64,000 nt of DNA from contig JAJEKV010000001.1 of assembly GCA_021234155.1 (NCBI GenBank), positions 32,192,177-32,256,176 on the forward strand, read 5' to 3'. The stretch comes from Isoetes taiwanensis. Taxonomy: Eukaryota > Streptophyta > Lycopodiopsida > Isoetales > Isoetaceae. Under the pieces are notes generated by a model. That model saw nothing but the letters and a program-made list of their open reading frames with translations. It was not told where the DNA came from and did no database searches. Each line of letters begins with the position of its first letter. Position 1 is the stretch's first letter. A program made the position numbers and the translations under genes. This document shows positions 40,418 to 51,064 of the stretch, piece by piece.

Positions 40418-40881
40418 TCAATAAGTTATGATCTCACATTGCCAGTCCAAGTTTTTTGCATGAAAAGAAACCAAGTTAGTAACACAATCAATATCATTCA
40501 AACCATCTTGGTTCTTGTGTTCAAATAGAACATAAGGTAGATAGGCACTGGGATTTTCCACTAAATTCACAACTTTGACAGTAATATTATAGGCTTGAAC
40601 TTTACAAGCCCATCTACACAACTTTGCTTTAAGTTGTTTCTTTGCAAAAAGGAGAGACAGAGGATTTTGCCTCATATAAACTTGAGTTTGGCTGTTTTGT
40701 AGCAAATGTCCCTGCCTTTCTATCAAAAACATCAGAGCTGCTACACTCTTTTCCAGTCTAGGATACCTTAGCTCAGTATCAGACCACATCTTGCTGGCAA
40801 AAGCAATAACATGGTCTTCTTGCAGTAATGCAACACCAATTGCCTTTTTAGTAACACTGATATAGGCTTTGAAAGGCTTTT
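40418..40881 (-). pseudogene. Degenerate RT-linked RNase H of element B
   Basis: In the normal gypsy position, after RT, the frames read KAYISVTKKAIGVALLQED, then IAFASKMWSDTELRYPRLEK, SVAALMFLIERQGHLLQ and VYMRQNPLSLLFAKKQLKAK. The fold-level pattern is the Ty3/gypsy RNase H. The first catalytic Asp (usually TDAS) is absent (AYIS), and the later Asp (usually TDH) is replaced (MRQN). The Glu of the RYPRLEK block is kept. Element A shows the same losses, so they predate both copies. The domain probably served as a structural connection. Confidence 0.75.
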
Positions 40882-41849
40882 CTAGATCAGGGGCTTCAGC
40901 AGGATAGAATTGCAGATGGCATTGATGATTTTGTCAAAGGATTCCTGACACTCTTCATTCCAATATACCGGAATATGCTTGCTTTCACTCTTGGAAAATT
41001 TCCCAACCTTTGTGAGGTTAGAAATTGGATTCATACTGTGTGAGAAGTGAGGGACATACATTCTCAGAAAACTAGTCATTCCCATGAAGCTTTTTACCTG
41101 TTTGAGTGTTTTGGGAGGTGCTAGCTTTTTCAAAGCCTCAACCTTAGCTTCAGCCACTTGAATGCCTTTTGTAGACACAACATGTCCAAGCAATTGTCCT
41201 TTTGAACACAAAAAAACACATTTCTTTGGGTTTAAACTGGCTCCCCTTTTTTTGCACAAGGAAAATAACTTAGTAAGAACATCAAAATGACTTTTGAGAA
41301 AAGTTCCTTAGCAAAGATCATCCAAGAAGACACGAAAAGCATTAGTAGGCATGTCTTTGAAAATGGTGTCCATAGCTTTTTGGAAAGTTGCAGATGCATT
41401 CATTAATCTAAAAGGCATCCTTCAGGGATTAAAATCTCTGCAATCACACCTGCATCCTTCATTTTGTACAACTCCTCTTTAATTAGACCTAACAAGGATG
41501 CATTAATTCTTTTGAGCTTTTGTACCACAGGTTTTATACCTTCCATAATTTTTATCTCAAACTCACAGATACTTCTGTCAACACCAACCAACTCATTATA
41601 GTCCCAAGCAAAAATATCCTTCCAATCATCAAAAAAATTAGTAACAAAGGTGTTATCTTCTTCTTTGAACAAATCTCCAACATATAGAACTCTATCTAGA
41701 CCCTTCTTGTTCAATTTGACTTCCTTTACCCGTTTTTTCTCACTAGCATTGATTACCAGAATATGATAGAGTTGTTGCAGGTCTTTTTTCTCCAGTTCTT
41801 CCTCTTGAATTGCTCCTTCAGCTAAGCGCTCGAGAAGACACTTTTGCAA
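40882..41849 (-). pseudogene. Reverse transcriptase of element B, internally deleted
   Basis: The N-terminal part (41849-41403) reads WKDIFAWDYNELVGVDRSIC, then KPVVQKLKRINASLLGLIKE and MKDAGVIAEI, the usual entry to gypsy RT. It then jumps near 41415-41400 to MPFRLMNASATFQKAMDTIF. The palm segment with the first catalytic Asp (normally 'DYR.LN....YPLP....L...SK.DL..GYHQI') is missing, about 65-80 residues. Motif C is FLDD (VFLDDLC), followed by a stop near 41310. The C-terminal part (41259-40882) reads KKCVFLCSKGQLLGHVVSTK and VKSFMGMTSFLRMYVPHFS. No active polymerase can be made. Confidence 0.85.
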
Positions 41850-42295
41850 AGTGCATCAGCTTCACCATTCTGTTCCCTTGGCATATGACAAAGCCTCCAA
41901 GTTTTGAAGTTCTTTAACTCTCCCATAGCTTGATCTCTAAGTAAGATCATCTCTTCATTCTTAGCTTGATATTATCCCAATATTTGCTTGCAAACAAGTT
42001 GAGAATCTCCAAAGATAACAACTTCATTAATATTCAAATTCTTTGCCTCTTGGAGACTTGCTATCAGAGCCTTATATTCTGCCATATTTGAGGTTGCATT
42101 AGGAAAAATTCTGCCTACTTTTGCAAGCAATCTATTGGAGGAATCTCTGAGAATAGCAGCAGATGAGGCCACACTTAATCTTTTAGAAACACCACCATCA
42201 AACCATAAGCAAGCAAAATTTTCTTGTTTTGGCAATGCTAGCTGAATGGGGTGCTTCAAGTTGGGATATGGGGTTTGGCAACAACATTTCTTCAT
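41850..42295 (-). pseudogene. Second RNase H-like domain, between protease and RT
   Basis: The minus-strand frame reads ACLWFDGGVSKRLSVASSAA, then ILRDSSNRLL, NMAEYKALIASLQEAKNL, VVIFGDSQLVCKQILG, a TAA at about 41972, and on to MPREQNGEADAL. This is the RVT_3 / archaeal-type (aRNH) pattern: D in WFDGG, E in AEYKAL, D in FGDSQLV, D in GEADAL. All four catalytic acidic positions are present. The reading leads directly into the segment before RT (CLLERLAEGAIQEEELEKKD), so the domain lies upstream of RT. In the Tat/Ogre elements I know, the extra domain lies between the RT-linked RNase H and integrase. RNase H removes the RNA strand during reverse transcription. Confidence 0.75.
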
Positions 42296-42499
42296 CTATG
42301 AAATTTAAGGCCTCAAATTCATTCACTTTGTTGTATAATGTTACCTTCTTCTTACCATTGGAAATAGTGCATTCCGCTTTTGACCAAACAGGTCTGGCAT
42401 CAACTGTAGAAAGCCATTTTCTTCCCTAAAGCAAATCATAAATGTCTGATTTCTCTTCAATCCCTTCAAAAGCAACCACAACAAAGTTAGCTGCAACAA

Positions 42500-43072
42500 T
42501 TATGCCTTCACATCAATTGGTACATTGCTGACTATTCCTACAGGGCTAATCTTTGTGTTTGAGAAAGATTTTAAGACCATTGGAGCCTTCTTATCTATCT
42601 CAAAGCCACACAATCTCATGACATGGTGAGGCATAACATTCAGAGGTGATTTCCCATCCAATAGGACCTTGGTCAAGATTTTCTTGCCCATTCTGGCAAC
42701 ACAAGTGAAAGCCCCTGGGTCATAATCCTCCTGAGTAAGCATGTGCTCCTCAATATGATTAGTCAGAGCAAACTCATCTTCTTTGGTCAGATTGAACACC
42801 TTTTCCCTGTAGGATGGAGCTATCTTGAGCAGAGTTAGCAGGTCAACACTAATTTTAGAATTTTTGAGCAGATACTCAAAATCCTCACTATCTTTATCTT
42901 TTTTCAAATATTTCTGAACAGGGGGAGGAGGTACAACCATATTTTGATCAACTTCCTTGTGCTTTATAGCATTGACTTCCTCATTAGCTCGTGTTGGCTC
43001 CTTTTCCTTTGCATTGTTCATTCCTCTAGTATGCACAGCCATAATCTCCTCATGTTCTTCAATTTTCTGCAC
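42500..43072 (-). pseudogene. gag-pol linker and aspartic protease of element B
   Basis: The frame begins with a charged linker (EPTRANEEVNAIKHKE, VVPPPPVQKYL), then a helical segment (SVDLLTLLKIAPSYREKV, ALTNHIEEHMLTQEDYDPGA). The retropepsin-like region reads KILTKVLLDGKSPLNVMPHH, then RLCGFEIDKKAPMVLKSFSN. The family pattern in plant Tat/Athila-type elements is LIDGGSxxNxMP, so the catalytic Asp is present but DGG is DGK and S-A/S is S-P. Proteolysis would release gag and pol proteins. The frame stops at 42500, and sequence to 42296 links to the RNase H-like domain with frameshifts. Confidence 0.7.
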
Positions 43073-44177
43073 AAATATGATGGAAGCATTTTGCTCATTA
43101 GGCTTGATTTTTCCTGCCTAGCAAAATATTGTTTCACACTACACCTATCTTCATAATGTCCCACAGCTTTGCAAAAGGCACACACAGGGCATTCCTTACC
43201 AAAATGCCCTCTTTTACCACATTTTGTACAAGGCCTATACCAGCAGTAATCAGAGGAGTGAGAATTTCTTGAATAGTGAGCACAAGGTGGATAAACTTTC
43301 TTCTCAAATTTTGAGTTCTTCATCTCTTGAAGTTGCTTGGTCACCTCGACTAAGGCCTCTGACACTTTGGTAATCTCAGCTCTCACATCTGCTGCAGGAC
43401 CCTCAGCATCCTCCATCTTTGTTTTTTTCTTTTCCTTTTGAATAGCATAAACTGGTACAGGTCCTGATCCCATGTATTCTTGTTCATAATCTGGAAGAAA
43501 GGATCATGAGGTGAGTGCATATCATCTGGTAAGTAAGAAATCATATCTGCAATTTCAATAGCTTTAGTGAAAGCCTTATGTATTGTGTCAAAGCCTTCTT
43601 GTTTTTGGATCTTGAGCATCTTCCTGTGTATTCTTGGTCTACTGCTTAAACCTCTGATAAAAGATGCCACGAGATGTAAAGTATGGTTAGGAACTTGATT
43701 AATCTGACACTTAACAAGATAAAGATTAAACCTTTCTACATATTGGTGGACACTCTCACCATGCTTTATATGAAAGGTTTGCAGTTCAAAAATCAAATCC
43801 TGAGGATCCAAGAGCTTACCAAACCTTGCCAAGAATTTCTTGGCCAATTCATCCCAAGAGTTAGCTCCTAAACTCATAACATACACAAGCCAAGCTCTAA
43901 CCTCATCATTCTTGAAACGTTTTTTAAACTCAGAGAATTTGCAACCATTCTTGTGTTCATATTCTTGGTAATACTCCTCAAAAGTTTTTAGAAAATTGTT
44001 AGCATTCATGCTTGGATCAAAAGTAGGGACAGGAATTGGCATATTCAACTCAAAGTAATGACAAGGCATACCTGAATTTGCTTGTTGTATGGTCACAGTA
44101 GGTGCTGCAGCAGAGGCTTTATGATTCTCCTGTGCTTCAGCATGCTCAGATGTTTCATTAGTTCTCCGAGGAGCCAT
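43018..44177 (-). pseudogene. gag of element B with CCHC zinc knuckles
   Basis: The start ATG at 44177 (MAPRRTNETSEHAEAQENHK) lies 43 bases inside the internal region. The capsid region carries FDPSMNANNFLKTFEEYYQE, DEVRAWLVYVMSLGANSWDE, ARFGKLLDPQDLIFELQTFH and SVHQYVERFNLYL, the retrotrans_gag pattern. Near 43430 the reading moves to the -1 frame at an A7 run. The downstream frame (43473-43018) carries two perfect CX2CX4HX4C knuckles, CTKCGKRGHFGKEC (43230-43189) and CAFCKAVGHYEDRC (43182-43141), with a degenerate knuckle before them. A second shift near 43090 leads to the protease frame. The longer open frame from 44327 starts in the LTR and is not the native start. Confidence 0.75.
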
Positions 44178-44198
44178 GAGTTCAAATTCCAGGAAAAG

Positions 44199-44216
44199 GT
44201 CTCGGTAGGACCTCCA
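44199..44216 (-). other. Candidate primer-binding site of element B
   Basis: On the minus strand the sequence begins TGGAGGTCCTACCGAGAC three bases after the 5' LTR. It starts with TGG, as expected for pairing with the CCA end of a tRNA, and it is at the right place. It is self-complementary (GGTC...GACC) and I could not match it to a tRNA. Confidence 0.35.
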
Positions 44217-44219
44217 AAA

Positions 44220-47200
44220 TGTTGAAGGTGTTCCTGGCAAAACCTTCAACCTCAGTGGTTTAGAACCTCCAGATTGCTTAAGGCAACCACTCTGAGTGAG
44301 AAAATTCCAAGAAGAATGCTCAAACAATTGTTTAAAACAGCTTTCCCTAAAAGGAAAAAAGTCTGCCTTGCAAGAATATATGTCAAATGCAAACGAAAGG
44401 GGTTTTGATCATGACTCTTGCTTCTACAGCTGCATAAGACCTTGAAGTATCTTGGGGCAAAAGTCGGAAGGATTTTGATGAGGGTAGAATTGCCAAATAG
44501 GCACTCCTGACTAGGACAATTTTTGGTCAATATCCCTGGCAGAGAGCTAGATTTTCAAACTCGATGCTGGTGATCTCTTTTTGAGATCTGATGCTTTAGT
44601 CTTCCTATAAGGTGTCTGCACACAATGTTCCTAAATGCCCTTTGCAAAAAAAGGTATACTCTTTTGGGATTTTGAGTTTTTGAATGACTGACTGTCACAA
44701 GATATGAATAGCAGAGAAAAGTGGGTTTGCTGCAAGTATAAATGCACTTTTTTGGTTTTTTCATGCAATATATACGCCTACCATGACTTGTCAACAGTTT
44801 GATAAATGCTATTTGAGCAATATGCAGATGAGGAGCTAGACTTATAGCACAATGGATGGATCTTGGCATTTCCCGGATTTAGGGTTCTTGGCAGTTCTGA
44901 TGAAATATCCCACATGCCCAACTCGATCTGGAAGACAAGGTTATATAACAAAAAACAAATCCAATATTTTTAAGAATTTACGTGTAATATCCACGTGGGC
45001 CTCGGTACCTCCACCGCCTCACACGCCCGGATGTTCCACGTGGCAGGGGGTGATTGGCTAAGGAATCTAGGCTGGGGAGGGTGGTGGTAGATAGGAATTT
45101 TTTTTTGTAAAATAGGCTAAGGCACGATTCCCAAGAAACTATACTTAAGGGCCAAAATGAACGATTTTTTTTATGTTCTTTTTTGCAAAAAGGATCTTTT
45201 AAGATGCTCTAGAGGATGATGGAATCTTTTTTGCAAAGGAGCATTTTTGAATTTTGGCTTTGAAAAGGTATATATGGATGGTGATGTGGCATGAGGGCAT
45301 GATGAGTTGGCAATGTAATGATGACATGGCAAACAAAGGTGGTGAGGTGTCAAACAACTTGGCTAAGAATATTTTTTCTAGTCAAAACTTGGGATGAGGT
45401 GGACATGATGTGTATGACATGTGGATAATGCTGTGGAGGTGTTTGGTGATGATGTGGCATGATGATGTGTCTCCCTTATGGATTCAACCATGTAATTTGA
45501 AGAACTTTGCAAAAAAATAGAATTTCATTGGGGTGACACGTGCATGGTATGACATGGCAATGTGGATGACATGTATGGTGACTAGGTCAATTTGAGCATC
45601 AATGCATATAATTTGCACTTTCTAGGCAAATTTTGACTTTAAGTTCTTTCCTTGGGAATTTTTGCATTCTCTCTCTCTCTCTCTCTTTTTTTTTTGAAGG
45701 ATGAAATTAAATAATATTAATATAGAGTAAGTACAAGAAGAGCAATACTAGGGTACCCCTGCCCAAACATGAGCGAGCACCCACACATCACATATACCTA
45801 CCTACGACTCATGGGATAAATCTGCCAATGCTATCTACAATGAAAAGGGTCCTTTCCCAGACCGCAGCCTTAAACTGCTCCTTCCGAGGAGACGCCAGGT
45901 ACGAGAGATATAATTTGTACCTTAACTGCGGGATCAAAACCCGAGGCTGCACCTCCTCATTCCTGAAGACCTTCATGCGCCGACGCTTCCAAATAGCCAC
46001 ACTAACCACGCCTTACACAAATGAAAGGCCAGACTCTGCGGCTGGGACCACCCACGAGGATACACCCCCAACAGAACCTGTTGACTCTGGAGCGAGGTGT
46101 GAAAGAGGCGCTGGACCCATTGCCATGCCGGCTGGATATCTGCGCAGAGAAACATGCAATGCTCCAGGGTCTCCGCACAGGCACCACACATTGGACACCT
46201 GTCACTGATCCGCGGATTGATCCTGTGCACCCACGTGTTCACCCTCAGGGACCGGTGCACTATCTGCCATAACAGCACCCGAATCTTGGGGGTCGAGATT
46301 GGATTCCACACCCACCTCCAAATATTGCCCCAGTCATCTCCTGGCACCTGGAGACTCCAGCCGTCCGAGGGAGGCAGCTCATCCTGAATAGCCAAAAGCT
46401 CATAGCAGGACTTCACGAAATTCGAGGGGTCAACTTTTGGATGACAACACACCCGCCCGGACGCCTTCGGGGGATTTAGCGGTAGCGCATTAGCCACCCG
46501 TGCCCAAATAGCGCAGTCCCGTTCCTGAAGTCGGAACTTGTGGCGAAAAAGCTGTCAGGGTGCAAGCTGGCCGTCAATATACCACTCCCCCACTGCCAGA
46601 ACCTCACGCTGTGCCCATCTGCACTGGATCTGGGGATCGACGGATGCAGCCAGCACCTGAGGTGCAGCATCAGAGCCGAGCGGGATCCACCATGGCGATG
46701 CATCTAACTGAATACTACTGGCGGCGTCGACGGCAAATAGCGGGCGAACCTGCTCCCATGCGCGCAAGAGCCCCTTCAGGAAGGGAGAGGCGTTAACATA
46801 TGGCCTGATATCTGCAAATAATGCCCATGGAAGCCGCACAGGCACGGACGGCTTACGGAACACAATCGAGTGAGATAGCGACTGATGCAGTAAGACCATG
46901 CCTGGAGAATCAAGCGCATTCTCCAGGATTGCAAACACGAACTTGGACAGCAGGACCTTGCCATGGAGCGAGAGGTCCAAGAAACCGAGTCCCCCCGCAG
47001 CTTTGGGGCGCACACATTTCCACCAGGCCACCTTGACAACCGCCCCCTCCTCATTGCCACCCCATACAAAGTTACGAACCATAGAGGAAATTTCCCGAAC
47101 CTTGCTCTCCGGTGCCAGGATAATGGATGCCATATAAATATGCGTGGAGCACAAAACGGACTTCGCCACCGTGACCCTACCAGCCATGGAAAGCTTCCCC

Positions 47201-47781
47201 CCCTTCCACCAGTTAAGGTGCTGACGCAGCCCCACCAGAATGTCCTCCCAAATGCCTGCCGCCGAAATGTCGATGCCAAACGGGATCCCCAAAAGCTTAG
47301 AGCATGTGCCCTGCGGCTGCGTCCGCCAAGGAAGTTGACTTATATAGAGAGGATTCTCTCTCATTTTTTGACTTATATAGAGAGGAAGTTGACCTTTGAC
47401 CCTATGTATGAAGAAGTCAAGTGGAATTTTTGTGTTCGAATGAGATGGTGATGGCATGGCAAGTGTATGGAATGTGAATGACATGTAAAGAGGAAGTTTT
47501 GACTAGAAAAAATCTTCAAGGCCAATTTTGACTTGGGAGATGAAATGTAGGCATGGAACTTGGGATCTCATGATCATATCTTCATGGTGAAGGGTGTGGA
47601 GAGTGTAGGATGGGAATCAAAAGATGTAATTATGCCAAGAACTCAAATAGTAGCATCACATACCAAGAACTCTTCAAGGGGTCTTCAAATCTTCAAACTT
47701 TGCTTGATTCTCCTTCATGTCTTGCTTGTGTGACCTAAGTCAAATGTCCTCGCCTTGCTCTTCAAGTCTTCAAAGTGTACA
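44220..47781 (-). repeat. 5' LTR of element B, interrupted by a LINE
   Basis: This LTR is collinear with 34322-37359. It starts TGTTGAAGGTGTTCC and ends CTTCAAAGTGTACA on the plus strand. Without the LINE (45686-47352) it is about 1.9 kb. It lacks two blocks of about 0.6 kb that the partner has, after 44514 and at about 44817-44853. Confidence 0.85.
45686..47352 (-). mobile_element. LINE (L1-type) 3' part nested in the 5' LTR of element B
   Basis: A T10 run (45686-45695) is the poly(A) tail on the minus strand. Direct repeat ATTCTCTCTC at 45666-45675 and 47353-47362 is the likely target duplication. The partner LTR shows one uninterrupted ATTCTCTCTC at this point. The minus frames encode ORF2 C-terminal parts: GIPFGIDISAAGIWEDILV, LSMAGRVTVAKSVLCSTHIY, FVWGGNEEG and PKAAGGLGFLDLSLHGKVLL (RT thumb/connection), then zf-RVT (TPKIRVLLWQIVHRSLRVN; CPMCGACAETLEHCMFLC), and VSVAIWKRRRMKVF...DSIGRFIP at the end. 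Frameshifts lie near 46540 and 46000. Endonuclease and the RT palm are absent through 5' truncation. Confidence 0.85.
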
Positions 47782-48250
47782 AAATAGCGTCCTTGCAACA
47801 TGCCCCAAGTCAAGTTGGTTGGAATAGAACTGGGATGAGTGACCTCTCGTTTTGCCAAATATATTGTCTTGTTGGGTGTGGCTAGAGGTTCTATAGTGAT
47901 GATCTCCCAAACGTGGTAGAACTTCTCTCCGAAATGTGCTCAATTTCTTCGCTACTTGAGGGGAATTTCATCCTCTTTCTAGTGGTAGGACAAGTGGTTG
48001 GCTAGCCAAAAGGCTACTAGTAGTCTAGTCCTAAAAATTAGTATCGCGGAAAGGAAGTAGGGTGCTGAAAAGCAGCACCAAAAGGAGGTCAGTCTATTGT
48101 ACTATGGAGGTTCGAGACACATGGTTCGTGGTTGCCCAATCAAACAAACTAGCATGTCGGGAGATGTCAGAAGCCAATCCAAGTAGTAGGAGTCCCTCGA
48201 CGGCTGGTCAACATTTACCGGGCTTCTTCGTCATGTTTTCAGACTGAAAC
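47782..48250 (+). repeat. Right copy of the dispersed repeat flanking element B
   Basis: From about 47808 (GCCCCAAGTCAAG) to 47995 (TCTAGTGGTAGGAC) it matches 34117-34319. About 48130-48240 matches 33960-34030. The orientation is the same as the left copy. No gene is recognised. Confidence 0.65.
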
Positions 48251-50433
48251 TGTTCTATTGCCAAGCGATTCTTAGATTCTTGTCATCATTTGGATATTAA
48301 GCCACATATATGCATGAATATTATTAGTGGCATATACCATATGAACTCTTTTATGCTTTTATATAGACAATTAAAATTATTTCAAGTTATATATTTTGGG
48401 CATGGATAGTTTTAGTATTGGCTAAACCTACTACCAGTCATGACACTATGACAATTTGTGAGAATGTGTATGTATTTTTTGAAATATTTCATGGACGGTA
48501 ACCCTATGCAATGTATTGCATGACACTGAAATTCCTATCTAATTAGGGACATATGTAATTTGTCCACTATCCTAGTATAGTCCTTTCGTTCGTATGCAAG
48601 CCATATTGGATCATAAATAAATACGATGTGCTTTATTCAACTTTGGTTTCCTTAATAGTTGCTAAGATTGGAATATGGTTTGGTGTTTGAGATTTAGGCT
48701 AACTAATTTTTGCTACATTAGGAGTGGGCAATCCAATCAAGAAACTCAATAAATTAAAGCAAACATCTGCACCAAATTAGAGTGTTTAATAGTTCCTAAC
48801 ACTGTACCTTGTTTCAAAGGTAAGAGTAGGTGCTTTATATTATTGAATGTCCACTAGACTAGCAAGAGGCAATGTAAGCTAGATGTAAAAAAATTCACTC
48901 TTATCATATGTACAAAAATAGTAACATAACTGCCTTTTGCACACTTAAGGAGTGGCATCCTAGATTCATTAACCTGAAATTCTGAAAGAGGCTATTCACA
49001 AAAACTTTTACTATAAAGCTAAATTGACATTTCTATCCTTCTTTTGGTATGGTGTCTATCTAATCGTCTTACATTCCCAATACAAGGGAGTAACAGCAGG
49101 GACTAAGCCACATAATGTCACACTTGGTTCGGAATTTTTTTGCCTATAATCGACAGCTTTCCTACTGGATTTAGACTAGCCTACCAGTTATGAATTCCCT
49201 CTCCACTTTTGCTGGAAATATCAAGAAAAATGCCTATTTTTAGCAGAAAATTTTCCTGTTGTTTGTAAACCGTGCTGCCAATTTTCATTTCCACACGATA
49301 GCTTACAAGGCTTCTGGGGAATTTCCCGAACCAAGAATGTCACAAGATCGATATGGTGCCTTCATCATGCGTGTATTGATGTTCTATCTTACATTGTCTA
49401 GCTAGCTTTAATAGAAACCTGCTATGAACTTGCAACAATCATGCCACACCAACTTGACTTGGGCCAAGCTAAGAGCAACATTCACGATTGCATTCACTCA
49501 CATAGAAGAAGTTCTTGTTTCTTCCCATCTGATGTCACCGATGCATCACCATTTTGCCATGTCACTTTCCAGCTTGTCTTGTCACATGCAATGTAAGATC
49601 TCCACCTCACAACATCATATTCATGCCACCTTGTAATGGTCATACATGCCCATACCTCTCATAATTAATACACGTTCTTCCTACAAGCAAGAATGTTGAT
49701 GGCGTGATTTAGTTCTCTGCGGGCACCCCCTTATTCTCGAGTGCTAAGTAGTATCCAGATTGGCAATCCAAATTCTATGTTGGCACAGGTAGCAAAGGGG
49801 AGTTACACGAAGAGCAAATTGTAAATGCCCCTATTTCTTTTGTGCTAAGCAAACAAGGAGGAAATTGACATTACATGGGCTCACATGGAGCATGTTAGCT
49901 TTTTAGAAACTTGGAATTGTGACGGGCGATAAAGGAGAAGCAAATGGGTGGTGCTTAACGTGGAGAGAGGTCAGGTTCCCCACACGTGTGACCACCTCAA
50001 AGGATAGATATGGATGGCTAGGCAAGGCATCGGTAGTTTAACAACGGGAGGATGTCGGCAAGATAAATGGGGTATATTTTTTTTTCCGATTAAAGAGTGG
50101 TGCTCGTCAATGGAGAGTAACAAAGGGACACATGTTTTAGAAGGGGCGAGCCAAAACTGTTACACACAAAATCCGATACATGGGATATATGGGGTGGGAG
50201 GGAGGGGTCGATTTGCGATGGTAGTGACGGTTGACCTTTGGGGAGGTAATTATGATTGACAATTAAAAAAGCGAAAACGCAATGGAGCAAGGTAAGTGGT
50301 ACGAGTTACGTGGTAACGCAGCAAATGCAACAGCAACAGTGAAGGAAATCGGCGTCACGCCAAATGGCCATCTCCGCCGTAAATATTAAGTAAAAAAGCC
50401 TTTGGATTTGGGCCAGGCCGTTGTGCGATTCGA
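48251..50433. other. 2.2 kb upstream of the YUCCA gene, no gene recognised
   Basis: AT-rich DNA with short frames only. A CATCACC...TGCCATGTCA-type stretch near 49540-49620 resembles the LTR of elements A/B faintly and may be an old remnant. Composition turns more GC-rich from about 49900 toward the YUCCA promoter. Confidence 0.4.
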
Positions 50434-50482
50434 CCAATGAGCGCATTCCGGGAAGCTCGGCGTTTTGTGGGCTGCATATAAC
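50434..50482 (+). promoter_or_regulatory. Probable core promoter of the YUCCA gene
   Basis: A CCAAT box (50434-50438) is followed by a TATA-like CATATAAC (50475-50482). A CT-rich tract (50490-50560) then follows, typical of plant transcription starts and leaders. The inferred start near 50510 gives a leader of about 550 bases. This is sequence-based inference only. Confidence 0.45.
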
Positions 50483-51064
50483 ACACAATCGTCCCCCTTC
50501 TCCTTTCACTTCACTCCTCCGCCACTCCACTCCACTCCATTTCCACTCCTCCAGTCAAGTTGAGTTCTTCTTATTCTTACCAGCAGCACAATACAGCCTA
50601 AAGCTCCCTCCTGCTTTTCGTGCCTTTCTCTTCCATTTTGGCTTTGGCTGTATCGCAATGCGTTAACAGCTCTCCCGCCCCTATCGGTGATGGTCGGCCG
50701 AATCGCGCCAATCTTCAGCCGCCAGCAGACTTCGACAATGAATCTAGCTGCTTGCTGAGACGTATATTAATCCAACCGTGGCTTTTGAGCACAGATCAAT
50801 CGCTATTTTTTTGTGCTGATCTTCGCCCACATGGTGGAAAGTAATGTGCTTAATCTCTTGGGAGAGGTGAAGATCATTCGATTTGGGTTCTGCAGCTCAG
50901 GCTGTGTGCATTGAGCAGCGTGACATTTGGCAAATTTTATTTGTGCACTGCACGTACTCCATACTTCCCACAGAAGGGAAAGGCAAAGCGGATCGCTGCG
51001 CAAATCAGCTTTGTTGTGCAGCATAAACGAGAGGGGCGACCCGCTCTATCTCTGATCTGCAAAG

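Larger units (their letters stand above)
34322..47781 (-). mobile_element. Ty3/gypsy LTR retrotransposon B (Tat-like, two RNase H domains)
   Basis: The element is read on the minus strand: 5' LTR (47781-44220), gag, zinc knuckles, protease, an RNase H-like domain, RT, degenerate RNase H, integrase, a non-coding 3' segment, a foreign GC-rich insert (about 37376-38417), and 3' LTR (37359-34322). The LTRs begin TGYACACTTTGAAG and end ...CACCTTCAACA. The LTRs differ by point changes and two missing blocks of about 0.6 kb, so the insertion is old. Outside bases GAGGC (left) and AAATA (right) do not match, so no target duplication is seen. Element A (4240-9314) is a partial copy of the same family. 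Confidence 0.85.

Noticed and set aside
44252-44530. Protein frames across the LTR/gag boundary of element B
   Set aside because: They are LTR sequence in other frames. The native gag start is the ATG at 44177.
34322-47781. Element B as currently active
   Set aside because: RT deletion, internal stops, integrase Asp loss, diverged LTRs and nested insertions exclude autonomous activity.
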